In this document: positions 47,127 through 55,418 of the stretch, one piece after another
Layout: every line of letters starts with the position of its first letter
Position numbering within the stretch: position 1 is the stretch's first letter
DNA from: Micromonospora gifhornensis
GTDB lineage: Bacteria; Actinomycetota; Actinomycetes; Mycobacteriales; Micromonosporaceae
Length of the DNA stretch: 63,473 bases
Reading direction: 5' to 3'
NCBI RefSeq assembly: GCF_016863515.1
Contig: NZ_BOPA01000041.1
Coordinates: forward strand, 1 to 63,473
Translations under genes and position numbers: made by a program
Notes under the pieces: model-generated
Seen by the model: the letters and a program-made list of their open reading frames with translations, nothing else
Database searches by the model: none
Told to the model about the DNA's origin: nothing

Positions 47127-47735
47127 TCAGCGCAGGCCGCGCATCAGGTTGTCGACAAGTGTGGCGGCGAACTCCTCGGTGAGTGGCTGGTCCGGAATCA
47201 GCAGCCGGTGGTAGCAGGCGCCCCAGAGTTGGTCGACGACGGACTCGGCGTCGATGTCCGGACGCAGCTGTCCTCGGGCCACCGCCCGGGTGAGGGCCTC
47301 GACGCCTATCGCGCGACGGGGGACCGAATAGCGCTCGCGGTAGACGGCGGCGAGGTCCGGATCGATCTGCGCCTGCGCGATGAGCTGGCTGACCACCCGA
47401 CCGGCGGAGGTGTCGGTCATCAGGTGGACGAACGCGGTGAGCTGGCTGGTCAGGTCGGCGACGATGTCACCGGTGTCGGGGAACGCCAGCACCGGGCCGA
47501 CCACCGCGAAGTAGCCGTCGAGGGCCAACGCACCCTTGGAGGGCCACCATTTGTAGATCGTCATGCGGCTGGCGCCGGCCTGGGCGGCGACCTTCTCGAT
47601 CGTGAAGCCCGCCATGCCCTCGGCCAGCAGCAGGTTGCCGGCGGCGGTGAGGATCTCGGCGCGTACCTGGTCAGCAGGGCGGCGACCGCGCCCACGCCGA
47701 CGGGGAGCCTCGTAGTCTGGGGTGAGCTGCGCCAC
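47127..47735 (-). CDS. TetR/AcrR-family transcriptional repressor
   Basis: A 202-aa regulator. Basic N-terminus (RRRGRGRRP), then a TetR HTH at about 28-72 (ILTAAGNLLLAEGMAGFTIEKVAAQAGASRMTIYKWWPSKGALALDGY), and a helical ligand-binding domain of the TetR_C_11-like type. The start is a GTG at 47735 with GGAGG 4 nt upstream. It is divergent from the SDR gene across 81 bp containing inverted and direct repeats, the classical arrangement for local auto-repression and control of the neighbour. Confidence 0.9.
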   Translation of the reverse strand: MAQLTPDYEAPRRRGRGRRPADQVRAEILTAAGNLLLAEGMAGFTIEKVAAQAGASRMTIYKWWPSKGALALDGYFAVVGPVLAFPDTGDIVADLTSQLTAFVHLMTDTSAGRVVSQLIAQAQIDPDLAAVYRERYSVPRRAIGVEALTRAVARGQLRPDIDAESVVDQLWGACYHRLLIPDQPLTEEFAATLVDNLMRGLR

Positions 47736-47753
47736 TTTTCCTCCGCTATATGG

Positions 47754-47791
47754 ACGCTGTGTCTACGTGACGAGTTATATGGACACAGCGT
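47754..47791. promoter_or_regulatory. putative TetR operator
   Basis: ACGCTGTGTC at 47754-47763 and its exact reverse complement GACACAGCGT at 47782-47791, in the divergent 81-bp region between the TetR and SDR genes. Each half is also preceded by TATATGGAC, so the site contains direct as well as inverted repeats. Confidence 0.65.
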
Positions 47792-47816
47792 ACACAAATC
47801 AGCTTCAGGAGGCAGC

Positions 47817-48563
47817 ATGACCACCACTTTCAGCACGACCGGCCGCGTCGCGGTCGTGACCGGCGGCTCCCGGGGCATCGGACGCCGCGTGGTCGAACGG
47901 CTGGCCGCCGAGGGGTACGCGGTCGTGGTCAACTACCGCGGCCGGCAGGAAGCGGCGGAGGAAGCCGTGACGGCCGCCCGTGCCGCCGGTGGGACGGCGA
48001 TCGCGGTCCCCGCCGACGTCGCCGACCCCGCTGCGGTGGCGGCCCTCTTCGACACCGCGGAACGTGAGTTCGGCGGCGTCGACGTGGTGGTGCACGCCGC
48101 GGGGATGATGACCCTGGCCCCGCTGGCGGATCTCGACCTCGACCAGCTCGACGAGATGCTGCGGATCAACGTACGAGGCACCTTCGTGGTCGACCAGCAG
48201 GCCGCGCGGCGGGTGCGCCCGGGCGGGGCCATCGTCAACTTCTCCAGTTCGTTGACCCGGTTCGCCCGCCCCGGCTACAGCGCCTACGCGGCGAGCAAGG
48301 GCGCCGTCTCGACGATGACCCTGATCCTCGCCCGCGAGCTGCGCGGACGGGACGTGACGGTGAACGCGGTGGCGCCCGGCCCGACCGCGACCGAACTCTT
48401 CCTCGACGGCAAGGACGAGCAGACGCTGGCCCGGATAGCCGCCGAACCGCCGATGGAGCGCATCGGGACGCCCGACGACATCGCCGAGCTGGTCGTCTTC
48501 CTCGCCGGCCCCGGACGCTGGGTGAACGGCCAGGTGCTCTACGCCAACGGCGGCGCAATCTGA
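47817..48563 (+). CDS. short-chain dehydrogenase/reductase
   Basis: A 248-aa classical SDR. TGGSRGIG cofactor loop at 15-22, NAD(P)-binding context VVNYRGRQEAAEE (Arg after Asn-Tyr suggests NADPH), HAAG at 93-96 (NAG equivalent), Ser143-145, and Y157-x-x-x-K161 (YAASK). C-terminus GGAI. No substrate can be read from the sequence. The ATG at 47817 has CAGGAGG upstream. Divergent from the TetR gene and probably repressed by it. Confidence 0.92.
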   Translation: MTTTFSTTGRVAVVTGGSRGIGRRVVERLAAEGYAVVVNYRGRQEAAEEAVTAARAAGGTAIAVPADVADPAAVAALFDTAEREFGGVDVVVHAAGMMTLAPLADLDLDQLDEMLRINVRGTFVVDQQAARRVRPGGAIVNFSSSLTRFARPGYSAYAASKGAVSTMTLILARELRGRDVTVNAVAPGPTATELFLDGKDEQTLARIAAEPPMERIGTPDDIAELVVFLAGPGRWVNGQVLYANGGAI

Positions 48564-48582
48564 CCGACGAGCAGGGCCGAGG

Positions 48583-49368
48583 TCACGCGGTGAGCGTCGA
48601 GACCGCGGCGGCCACGTAGAGGCAGCCGCCCAGGCAGACCGCCACCCCGGCGATCGCCGGAGTCCAGGCCGACACGCTGGACAGCAGGGCCCACCTGCTG
48701 CTTCGGCCCGCCAACAGGGCGTGCCCCCGGATGGTCAGCACCCCGACCCCAGTCAGGGTCAACGCCATCCCGGCCCCGAAGGCCAGCACGATCACGACCG
48801 CGCCGACGGCGCGACCGGTCAGCAGTCCGCTGACCAGGATGAGAAAGGCCGACGGTGAGGGCAGCAGCCCACCCGACAGCCCGAGCGCGACCAGGCCCCG
48901 ACGGGACCACGGATCGACCGTCTCGTCGTGATGGTGGTGATCGTGGCCGTGGTCATGGTCGTGGCCGTGGTGATGGTCGTGGGTGTGGGCGTGGGCGTGG
49001 CGACGCCGCAGGTGGCGGCGGATCAGGTGCGCGCCGACGCCGATCACCACGAGCCCGGCCAGCACCTGAAGCCCGGCCGTGATCGTCGTGGTGCCGAGGC
49101 TGGCCGCGCCGCTGAACGCGGTCCAGACCAGCGCCAGCACCAGGACGGAGAAGGTGTGCATCACCGCGACGATGACGCCCAGCCGCAGCGCGTCCCGATA
49201 CCGGCCATGCGTGCCGACCAGGTACGCGGCGGTGATGCTCTTGCCGTGCCCCGGTGCCACGGCGTGGGCGGCGCCGACGCCCACCGCCACGACCAGGGCC
49301 AACCAGAACAGGGCCGAGTTGTCGAAGAGTGCCAGCAGTCGTTGGTCGAGGTTGTTGAGGCCGTTCAT
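48583..49368 (-). CDS. NicO/RcnA-like nickel-cobalt exporter with His-rich loop
   Basis: A 261-aa membrane protein with about six helices. GAAHAVAPGHGKSITAAYLVG near residue 35 is the NicO/HupE-type signature; the central cytoplasmic loop (about 120-150) is very His/Asp-rich (HAHAHTHDHHHGHDHDHGHDHHHHDE), as in RcnA-type exporters. The second half has LSGGLLPSPSAFLIL, the repeat of the signature region. The ATG at 49368 overlaps the stop of the upstream accessory gene by 4 nt. Likely divalent metal transport; direction (export) is inferred from the RcnA resemblance. Confidence 0.85.
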   Translation of the reverse strand: MNGLNNLDQRLLALFDNSALFWLALVVAVGVGAAHAVAPGHGKSITAAYLVGTHGRYRDALRLGVIVAVMHTFSVLVLALVWTAFSGAASLGTTTITAGLQVLAGLVVIGVGAHLIRRHLRRRHAHAHTHDHHHGHDHDHGHDHHHHDETVDPWSRRGLVALGLSGGLLPSPSAFLILVSGLLTGRAVGAVVIVLAFGAGMALTLTGVGVLTIRGHALLAGRSSRWALLSSVSAWTPAIAGVAVCLGGCLYVAAAVSTLTA

Positions 49369-50021
49369 GCCGTGCTCCGGGTACGTCGTCGGGAAAGGAG
49401 TACGAGCAGCACACCGAGCACGGCGGCAGCGCCGACGCCGAAGGCCAGCGCGGTGGCCGGTCCGAGCCCGCCGCCGGACTGGGTGAAGTCGACCTGGTGG
49501 GTGTCGGCCGCGGCGGTGTACAGCGTCTCGGCCGGGCTCGCCGACTCGGCGCGCAGGATCGTGCGGTACGCCTGGTTGAGGTCGGTCAACGCGGTCAACG
49601 TGATGTCGAGCGTGCGGACCGGGGCGGGACAGTCGAAGGTCAGTCGGGCACCCTGCGCGAGCAGCCCGTCCAGCGGCTTGAGTTCGCCGCGACAGGGCTG
49701 GCCGTGCTGGCTGACGGTGATCCGTTCGCGCAGGTAGTCGCGCACCGCGGCGGACTGCTGGAGCTTCTGTTCGCCGGTGAGCTGGGTGGCCACCGGACCG
49801 GCGCTGGGGTCCTCGAAGGCACCGAGTGACTGGCCGAGCGCCACCCAGTCGTCCTCGGCGGGCTGCCAGGAGATGTCGACCCGGGAGCCGTCGACGACGA
49901 CCCGAGCGGTAGTCGGCGGGCCGAAGGGATGCGCGGCGGCCGGCGCGCCGCCCCCGACAGCCGCCGCCAGGGCCGTACCGCCGGCGAGCAGAGCGCCGAT
50001 CATCTTGCTGCGGTGATTCAT
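49365..50021 (-). CDS. exported accessory protein of the NicO-type transporter
   Basis: A 218-aa protein with a signal peptide (about 1-30, APAAAHPFGPP), an extracytoplasmic beta-rich domain containing two cysteines (GQPCRGEL and FDCPAP), and a C-terminal membrane helix about 187-207 followed by RRRTR. Such proteins typically precede NicO/HupE-type permeases in actinomycetes. ATGA overlap with the permease gene shows co-translation. The His at the mature N-terminus could bind metal. The ATG at 50021 has GGAGACG upstream. Confidence 0.8.
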   Translation of the reverse strand: MNHRSKMIGALLAGGTALAAAVGGGAPAAAHPFGPPTTARVVVDGSRVDISWQPAEDDWVALGQSLGAFEDPSAGPVATQLTGEQKLQQSAAVRDYLRERITVSQHGQPCRGELKPLDGLLAQGARLTFDCPAPVRTLDITLTALTDLNQAYRTILRAESASPAETLYTAAADTHQVDFTQSGGGLGPATALAFGVGAAAVLGVLLVLLSRRRTRSTA

Positions 50022-50040
50022 CGTCGTCTCCGGCAGACCA

Positions 50041-50079
50041 CGGGTGTGGGGGTTCGCCGCCTGCGGACCCCCACACCCG
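50041..50079. terminator. hairpin terminator after WxL-like copy B
   Basis: Perfect 13-bp stem (50041-50053 with 50067-50079, CGGGTGTGGGGGT and its complement) immediately after the stop of the minus-strand WxL-like gene and before the metal-transport accessory gene. Confidence 0.8.
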
Positions 50080-50085
50080 CGATGT

Positions 50086-50718
50086 TCACTCGAACAGGGA
50101 CAGGGTCAGCGTCGAGGTGTACGCACCCGCCGCCACGTCCGCGGGCGTCCGCAGGAACAGATCGGCGTTGACGGTGTACGCGCCGCCGGCCACCGCACCC
50201 GAGTCGAAGGTGGAGACCAGCAGTTCCTGGTCCACCAGACCCACGTTGTTGCCCGGCTGAGTCGGCTCGTCCACCACGGTCACGACCTCTTCACCCTCGC
50301 TGACCAGGCCGCTGTCGCCACCGTCGATCAGCTTCGGCTTCCAGCCCAGGTGCCCCGCGCCGATCGGCGCCTGACCCGCGCCGCCGACGAAGTCGGTGGC
50401 GCTGCCGAGCACGGCCCACGCGGCACCGGCCGGTACCTCGTCGGGCGTACGGGTGTCGGTGACCGTCACCGTCGGCAGGGTGCCGACGAACTGACGTACC
50501 AGCAACGTCGACCCGTCCTCGGCCAACGTCACCGAGTCACCGGCGATGGACATCGCCAGCACCCCCGGCTCCTTGATCTCCTCGATGTCCACGGTCACCG
50601 ACACGTCGGCGCTGTCACCCGGTGCGGCGAACGCGGGTGATCCCGCCGCCACCGATCCGGCCAGCAGGGCACCAGCGGCGCCCACCGCGAAAAGCCGCCT
50701 ACGACTTGATGTGTTCAT
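50086..50718 (-). CDS. WxL-like secreted surface protein, copy B
   Basis: A 210-aa exported protein almost identical to copy A (44684-45316) after the signal peptide: VSVTVDIEEIKEPGVLAM, QFVGTLPTVTVTDTRT, GAGHLGWKPKLIDGG, PTQPGNNVGLVDQELLVSTF, AYTSTLTLSLFE. Signal peptide about 1-31 ending FAA. The two copies are in opposite orientation 4.8 kb apart and similar at the DNA level. It follows the phosphatase gene at 50832 in the same direction, mirroring the nuclease-WxL order of copy A. The ATG at 50718 has GGAGCATC upstream. Predicted non-covalent peptidoglycan-associated surface protein. Confidence 0.75.
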   Translation of the reverse strand: MNTSSRRRLFAVGAAGALLAGSVAAGSPAFAAPGDSADVSVTVDIEEIKEPGVLAMSIAGDSVTLAEDGSTLLVRQFVGTLPTVTVTDTRTPDEVPAGAAWAVLGSATDFVGGAGQAPIGAGHLGWKPKLIDGGDSGLVSEGEEVVTVVDEPTQPGNNVGLVDQELLVSTFDSGAVAGGAYTVNADLFLRTPADVAAGAYTSTLTLSLFE

Positions 50719-50831
50719 CTCGATGCTCCATCGCCACTCAGGGCAGTTGAGGGAAGTTCAGCCGGAGGAACGCGTGTCCACCGGCGGGAGGGCGGCGGCG
50801 ATGCCGTTCAGGCACCGCCACCGCACCCGGA

Positions 50832-52793
50832 CTACTCGCAGCTGGCCGCCTCGTACGCAGCCTCGACCCGCATGGTGACCGGGTCACCGTCGACGATCCC
50901 GGTGACGTCGACGGTCGCGACGCCGGCCGGCACCGCCGTGGCCCGGCTGTTGAACGCCTGGCTGGCGGACTTGCCACCGGCCACGCCGGAGACCGTCCGC
51001 GACCCGTACGGGGTCACCATCTCGACGCTCAGCGGCTCGCCCTCGCCGTTGCGGACGGTGACCGAGACGTACGCGGTGGCACCGACGCAGTGCGCGCGGG
51101 CCTGGACGTCGGCACGCCACCCGTTGAGCGTGATCGCCGGGCTGGTGATCTGCTGGTTGGCACTGGACAGGAAGACCTCGTAGGTGCCGCCGGCCTTGGC
51201 CGAGGCGGGGATCGCCAGCTGGTAGCTGATCCGGCCCAGCTGGTCCGCGGTCAGGTTGGCCACGGGGATCTCGGCCTGGCCGGGGGTGTTGCCGAGCTTG
51301 CGCAGGGAGACCGCGACCTTCTCGGCCGGGTCGTAGCCGTACGCGGAGACCTTGACCTCGCCCTTGACCGCGACGCTGGTCCGGTCGACAGTGACCTGCC
51401 GGCCCGTCGTGTTCGACGGAGTACGCAGCTCGTTGACGGTCCGCTCGCCCTCGTTGTTCTTGCGGATCAGGAACCCGTCGTGGTGCTCACCGTTGGCGTA
51501 CCGGGCCTCGTAGCGCAGAGTGCCCTGCGAGACGTCGATGAGCTGGTACAGCTGAGTGTTCTCACTGGTGCTGGTCACCTCGGCACCGTTGCCGGTCCAG
51601 TTCTGACCGTTGTTGAGGGCGTACATCTTGCCGCCGGAGACCGACACCGCGTAGACCGTGCCCTCGTGCACGGCGGCCGAGCGACGGTTGGTGGCCACGT
51701 TGCCCCGGCCGTACGAGTGGTCGTGGCCCTGCAGCACCAGGTCCACGCCGTACTGCTCGAACAGCGGGCCCCACTGGGCCCGGACCTGCGGGTTGTTGCG
51801 GGTGCCAGTGGTCGAGTAGACCGGGTGGTGGAAGGTGACCACCGTCCACTTGTTGGGGTTGTCCCGGAGCACGCCCTCCAGCCAGGTGGTCTGGGCGGCC
51901 ATCAGCGCGCTGTTGCTCTGGTGGTTGGAGTCCAGGGCGATGAAGCGTACGCCCTGGTAGTCGACGTAGTAGACGGTCTGCTTCAGCTCCGGGTTGCCCG
52001 GACCGTTGTCCGGGTACGGGAACTGCGGCCGCCAGAACTGCGACAGCCCGCCGCTGTACTCGTGGTTGCCCGGCACCGAGATGTTGTTGATCTGACCGTC
52101 GATGAAGCCGCTGGCCTTGTACCACTGGCCCCACTGCTCTTCACTGTTGGCGTTGTCGATGAGGTCACCGGCGTTGATGATCATCTTGGCCTCGGGCCGC
52201 TCGGCGAACGCCTGCCGGAACACCCGGGGCACCGCCGAGTCGAGGTTGTTCTGCGCGTCGCCGTAGTAGATGAACGAGAACGGCTCGAAGTCGCTGGCCG
52301 CGGTGGTGAAGTCGATCCACTCGCTCCAGTTGGTGCCGTCGCCGACCCGGTACGTGTACCGGGTGTCCGGCTTCAGGCCGGTGAACTCGACGGTGTGGTA
52401 GGTCGAGGCGTACCCCAGAGAAGTGTTGACCGGGGTGCTGGAGAGGGCGGCGAGGCGGGTCACCGTACTTCCGGACGCCGGCACACCACCGACGAGCGCC
52501 CGGGGTGCCTCAAGGAGCTCGGCACGCGCCCACTCCGCCGTGGCCTCGGCACGCCAGGTCACCCGCTGCGAGGTGGACGGGGTGGCGGTGGGGGTCAACA
52601 TGATCCGGTCCGGCACCGGCGACGGCTTGTGGATCTCGGCGGCGGGGAACTTGGCTGGCGTTGCATCACCGAAGGCGGCGGGGCTGAGGGCCACGCCCCC
52701 GGCGAGCAGTGCCGCGGCACCGATCGCCACGATCTTCGCCCGACGGGCCCCGATGCTCCAGGGGAGCTTCTGGTCGGTCACGACTCTGGTCAC
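50832..52793 (-). CDS. secreted purple acid phosphatase-like metallophosphoesterase
   Basis: A 653-aa exported enzyme. Signal sequence about 18-42; an N-terminal fibronectin-like domain about 60-165 (LTPTATPSTSQRVTW, YHTVEFTGLKPDTRYTYRVGDG) typical of purple acid phosphatases; a metallophosphatase domain with D179 (YYGDAQ), D210 (NAGDLID), N243-H244 (GNHE), FHHP and GHDHSY metal ligands; and a final domain of about 90 residues (ARAHCVGATAYVSVTVRN to EAASCE) shared with the nuclease at 40435. The start is a GTG at 52793; a second GTG at 52781 has better spacing to GAAGGG. Likely phosphate scavenging outside the cell. Confidence 0.88.
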   Translation of the reverse strand: MTRVVTDQKLPWSIGARRAKIVAIGAAALLAGGVALSPAAFGDATPAKFPAAEIHKPSPVPDRIMLTPTATPSTSQRVTWRAEATAEWARAELLEAPRALVGGVPASGSTVTRLAALSSTPVNTSLGYASTYHTVEFTGLKPDTRYTYRVGDGTNWSEWIDFTTAASDFEPFSFIYYGDAQNNLDSAVPRVFRQAFAERPEAKMIINAGDLIDNANSEEQWGQWYKASGFIDGQINNISVPGNHEYSGGLSQFWRPQFPYPDNGPGNPELKQTVYYVDYQGVRFIALDSNHQSNSALMAAQTTWLEGVLRDNPNKWTVVTFHHPVYSTTGTRNNPQVRAQWGPLFEQYGVDLVLQGHDHSYGRGNVATNRRSAAVHEGTVYAVSVSGGKMYALNNGQNWTGNGAEVTSTSENTQLYQLIDVSQGTLRYEARYANGEHHDGFLIRKNNEGERTVNELRTPSNTTGRQVTVDRTSVAVKGEVKVSAYGYDPAEKVAVSLRKLGNTPGQAEIPVANLTADQLGRISYQLAIPASAKAGGTYEVFLSSANQQITSPAITLNGWRADVQARAHCVGATAYVSVTVRNGEGEPLSVEMVTPYGSRTVSGVAGGKSASQAFNSRATAVPAGVATVDVTGIVDGDPVTMRVEAAYEAASCE

Positions 52794-53001
52794 CCTTCAA
52801 ATGAGGAGGTGGGTGGCGCCCGACCACCGGTTGTGCGGGCGGCGCGCCGTCGTCATTGGCCCAGTCCCGCTCAACCGGACAGCCACAAGATCCTTTCCAG
52901 CAGATGAACACTCGCCGCGTCGCCTGCCCCACCAGTCGGTGTTGGCCGTCGCGTCACCTCGCCGACACCTGCGAGTAGCTCGCCGGCAGGGATCGCGTTC
53001 C

Positions 53002-53016
53002 TACCATCGACGCGCT
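53002..53016 (+). promoter_or_regulatory. TACCAT -10 box, near-leaderless gene
   Basis: TACCAT at 53002-53007 ends 9 nt before the ATG at 53017, without a Shine-Dalgarno sequence. Consistent with a leaderless or nearly leaderless transcript. Confidence 0.4.
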
Positions 53017-53529
53017 ATGACCAACCAGGACACTGTCACCGGTCGCCTTTCGCGCCGTCCGCTGCGGGGCGTCGTCGCCCTGCTCTGCACGGCGGGACTG
53101 CTCGCCACCATGGCCGGCAGCGCCATGTCGGCCCAGGCCGTCGTCAAGGACGAGACCTTCGTCGACGCGCAGACGCCGGGCCTCCTCCACATCGAGGGCG
53201 GCGAGTGCTTCGATGACCCGACCCACCTGCCGGAGGCGGGCGGCGTCGTCGTCCGCTACCGGCCCTGCGCACTGGGTGCCGACAACCAGGCGTACGGCTT
53301 CGTGCACGCCGACGACACGGACTGGGATCCGGTGGCGCTACGGGAGTTCGCCTGGTCGGCCTGCCGAGCGCTGTTCACCAGCACCTGGCCCGACGACACC
53401 GGCCAGGCACTGCGCTTCTACCCGGCGATGCCCACGATGGAGACCTGGGCCGACGGCGACCGGGACGTGATGTGTGTGGTCTACCGCTTCGGTGGCCGGC
53501 TAACCGGTTCGGTGCTCCCGCGCTGGTGA
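53017..53529 (+). CDS. septum-formation-family-like exported protein
   Basis: A 170-aa exported protein. Signal or anchor segment about 17-40 (LRGVVALLCTAGLLATMAGSAMSAQA). The mature part has four cysteines (GECFDDPT, YRPCALG, SACRALF, MCVVYR) in the pattern of the actinobacterial septum formation (DUF-type) domain, probably two disulfides. The ATG at 53017 is preceded by a TACCAT box rather than a ribosome site. Its 3' end overlaps the convergent TOPRIM gene by 30 bp. The family call is tentative. Confidence 0.6.
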   Translation: MTNQDTVTGRLSRRPLRGVVALLCTAGLLATMAGSAMSAQAVVKDETFVDAQTPGLLHIEGGECFDDPTHLPEAGGVVVRYRPCALGADNQAYGFVHADDTDWDPVALREFAWSACRALFTSTWPDDTGQALRFYPAMPTMETWADGDRDVMCVVYRFGGRLTGSVLPRW

Positions 53530-54114
53530 CGCTCCGCTCGGCGGCGCCACCGACGCGAGCACCGCGTCCAACGGGCGCGGCACGCGCTCCAGGTCGAGCG
53601 CCTGCACGAGCAGTCGGGCGTACGCCTCCTTGCGGCCGGACCGGGTGCCGATGAACCGGCGCAGCTGAGCCGGCAGTTCGCGGCCCTGCTGCGCAGGCTG
53701 CCGCTGAAAGAGCCGGAACGAGCGCAGATCCCCCTCGGCCGCCAGCACCTCCTGCATCCCGTCGGTGCCGAGCGCCCGGATCAGTTCGTCCTCCAGATCA
53801 CGCACACAGACGTGGAAGCCCAGCTCAGCGAGCGGGGCCACACCGAGACCCGCCCGTTCCAGCCCACGCCGGACGAAGCCCTCCTCAGCGACGTCGTAGA
53901 GGCCGGCCAGGCGCAGGTCACTGCCACGTGGGCCGAGTTGCTCCAGGTAGTGCCCGATGTTTGTGGCCCCGCCCATGGCCAGCACCCGTACGCCCTCGCC
54001 GGCCAGGTCCCGTCCCCGGCGTTGCGCCAGCGTCTGCACGGCGACCAGGTCGCTGGCCCCTTCGACAAGCAGCACCGCTCGGGCGTCCCGCAGGGTGGCG
54101 ACCTCGATCCGCAC
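53500..54114 (-). CDS. TOPRIM-domain protein (OLD-like nuclease C-terminal type)
   Basis: A 204-aa protein. ARAVLLVEGASDLVAVQTLA gives the TOPRIM Glu motif, and RLAGLYDVAEEGFVRRGL supplies the D-x-x-x acidic part; GVRVLAMGGATNIGHYLEQL lies between. This is the pattern of the TOPRIM module in OLD-family nucleases, but without the ATPase domain. The C-terminal half (QPAQQGRELPAQLRRFIGTRSGRKEAYARLLVQAL) is conserved in the family. The start was set at the GTG at 54114 (GGGGAGG upstream); the frame is open to 54264, but the added residues cover a repeat-bearing regulatory region. Target unknown. Confidence 0.78.
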   Translation of the reverse strand: MRIEVATLRDARAVLLVEGASDLVAVQTLAQRRGRDLAGEGVRVLAMGGATNIGHYLEQLGPRGSDLRLAGLYDVAEEGFVRRGLERAGLGVAPLAELGFHVCVRDLEDELIRALGTDGMQEVLAAEGDLRSFRLFQRQPAQQGRELPAQLRRFIGTRSGRKEAYARLLVQALDLERVPRPLDAVLASVAPPSGASPAREHRTG

Positions 54115-54197
54115 CTCCACCTCCCCGACCTCAGACCCATCATGCCGACCCGCCCCCGGATAGCCGAGCGAATTGGGGTCCGGTTCGCCGGCGCGCG

Positions 54198-54254
54198 GTT
54201 TCGGCGAAATGGCGGGGTTCGCGACGGCGGGATACCGCCGTTTCGGCGAAACGG
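54198..54254. promoter_or_regulatory. two copies of GTTTCGGCGAAAnGG
   Basis: The 15-bp element occurs at 54198-54212 and 54240-54254, 42 bp apart (about four DNA turns, so on the same face). Its core TTTCGGCGAAA is an 11-bp palindrome apart from the centre base. It lies upstream of the TOPRIM gene and just beyond the 3' end of the LuxR-type regulator, as expected for a regulator-binding operator. Confidence 0.5.
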
Positions 54255-54287
54255 AGTCGATCACCGAGAGGGACCGGCCGGGTCGCC

Positions 54288-55292
54288 CTATCGCAGGCCT
54301 GATTCGTATACGGCGATCACCGCCTGTACGCGGTCGCGGCAGCCGAGCTTGCGCAGCACCTCGGAGACGTGGGTCTTGACGGTCTCGTCTCCGATGCCGA
54401 GGTCCGCGGCCACCTCGGCGTTGGATCGGCCCCGGGCGACGGCCAGCAACACCTCCCGCTCCCGGGCAGTGAGTGTCGCGATCCGTTCAGCCCACGGCCC
54501 GGTCAACACCTGCGCTCCGGCCCCGACGGCCGCCGACCCAACAGGCGTCGCCTGCGGTCCGACCTCGGCCACCTCCGATCCGACCGGTCCCACCGACGAC
54601 TCAGCCTCGACCACCCCCGGCCCGGTCACCTCGGGCGACTCGACCGCAGGTGGCATGGGCGCTGCTGCCGCTGCGGGAGTGGCGGCGATCGATCTGAGGC
54701 GAGCGGCGCGACGTCGGCGCAGTACAGCGGCGAGCAGCACGACGACGCCGACCGCGCCCAGATAGAACGCAAGGTAGATCAGGCGCGTCTCGTCGAGCCA
54801 CCGATCCGGCTCACGGGAGAAGAGGTTGACCGGCCCGACGATCGGCACATGCCAGTACATCCCGGTGGTGCAGTACACCACCGCGAGCGTGACGGCCAGG
54901 GCCGCCATGGCGAGGGAGAGCCGGCGCGCACCGTCGAGGACAGCGATCCCGAGCACGGCCAGCACGGCCGACCACCAGGCCCAGGCGACTGCACCCAGCA
55001 ACGGCGAGAGAACCCACGGGACGGTCGCCACCACGCAGGCCGCCCCGAGCCGGTACCGGGACAACGCGACCGCCGCGACCGCCGCGAAATTCGCGAGCCC
55101 GAGCACCAGCCGTTCCAGATCCACGAACCATGGACTGGAGGTCTCGTCGAGACCGTTCACTCCCCACCACGGGGTCGCCACGAGCAGCATTCCGACCGCC
55201 GCCGCGAGCACCAGCGGCGCACCCCACCTGGCCGGCCCGCCACGGGGGTCAGCGTCGGCCGGATCGGTCGTCTTCAGGTCCGGGATCGCCAT
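54288..55292 (-). CDS. membrane-anchored LuxR-family transcriptional regulator
   Basis: A 334-aa protein with an N-terminal membrane half of about six helices (about 25-200) and a cytoplasmic C-terminus with a LuxR HTH: AERIATLTAREREVLLAVARGRSNAEVAADLGIGDETVKTHVSEVLRKLG (about 265-325). An Ala/Pro/Val-rich linker of about 60 residues separates the two. No receiver or sensor domain is visible; the membrane part may sense an envelope or small-molecule signal. The start is taken at 55292 (MAIPDL); an ATG at 55304 is possible. Transcribed toward the TOPRIM gene. Confidence 0.85.
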   Translation of the reverse strand: MAIPDLKTTDPADADPRGGPARWGAPLVLAAAVGMLLVATPWWGVNGLDETSSPWFVDLERLVLGLANFAAVAAVALSRYRLGAACVVATVPWVLSPLLGAVAWAWWSAVLAVLGIAVLDGARRLSLAMAALAVTLAVVYCTTGMYWHVPIVGPVNLFSREPDRWLDETRLIYLAFYLGAVGVVVLLAAVLRRRRAARLRSIAATPAAAAAPMPPAVESPEVTGPGVVEAESSVGPVGSEVAEVGPQATPVGSAAVGAGAQVLTGPWAERIATLTAREREVLLAVARGRSNAEVAADLGIGDETVKTHVSEVLRKLGCRDRVQAVIAVYESGLR

Positions 55293-55418
55293 ACCCGCGA
55301 GCATGCCAGCGGGCCGCCCGCCGGCGCCTCCCCGATCGTCGGGAAATCACGACTCGAACCTCTCCCCCATCCGGGGGAGACAGGGCTTCACCGGCTGGTC
55401 ACCGGCTGTTCGGCTGCC

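Noticed and set aside
48905..49015. His/Asp-coding repeat as a separate repeat element
   Set aside because: It is the metal-binding loop of the NicO-type transporter and needs no other explanation.
54369..55418. Upstream extension of the GT-B-like gene
   Set aside because: The frame is open for another 350 codons but runs antisense through the LuxR-type regulator, whose HTH and membrane helices are unmistakable. The extension is His/Arg/Gln-rich without structure.
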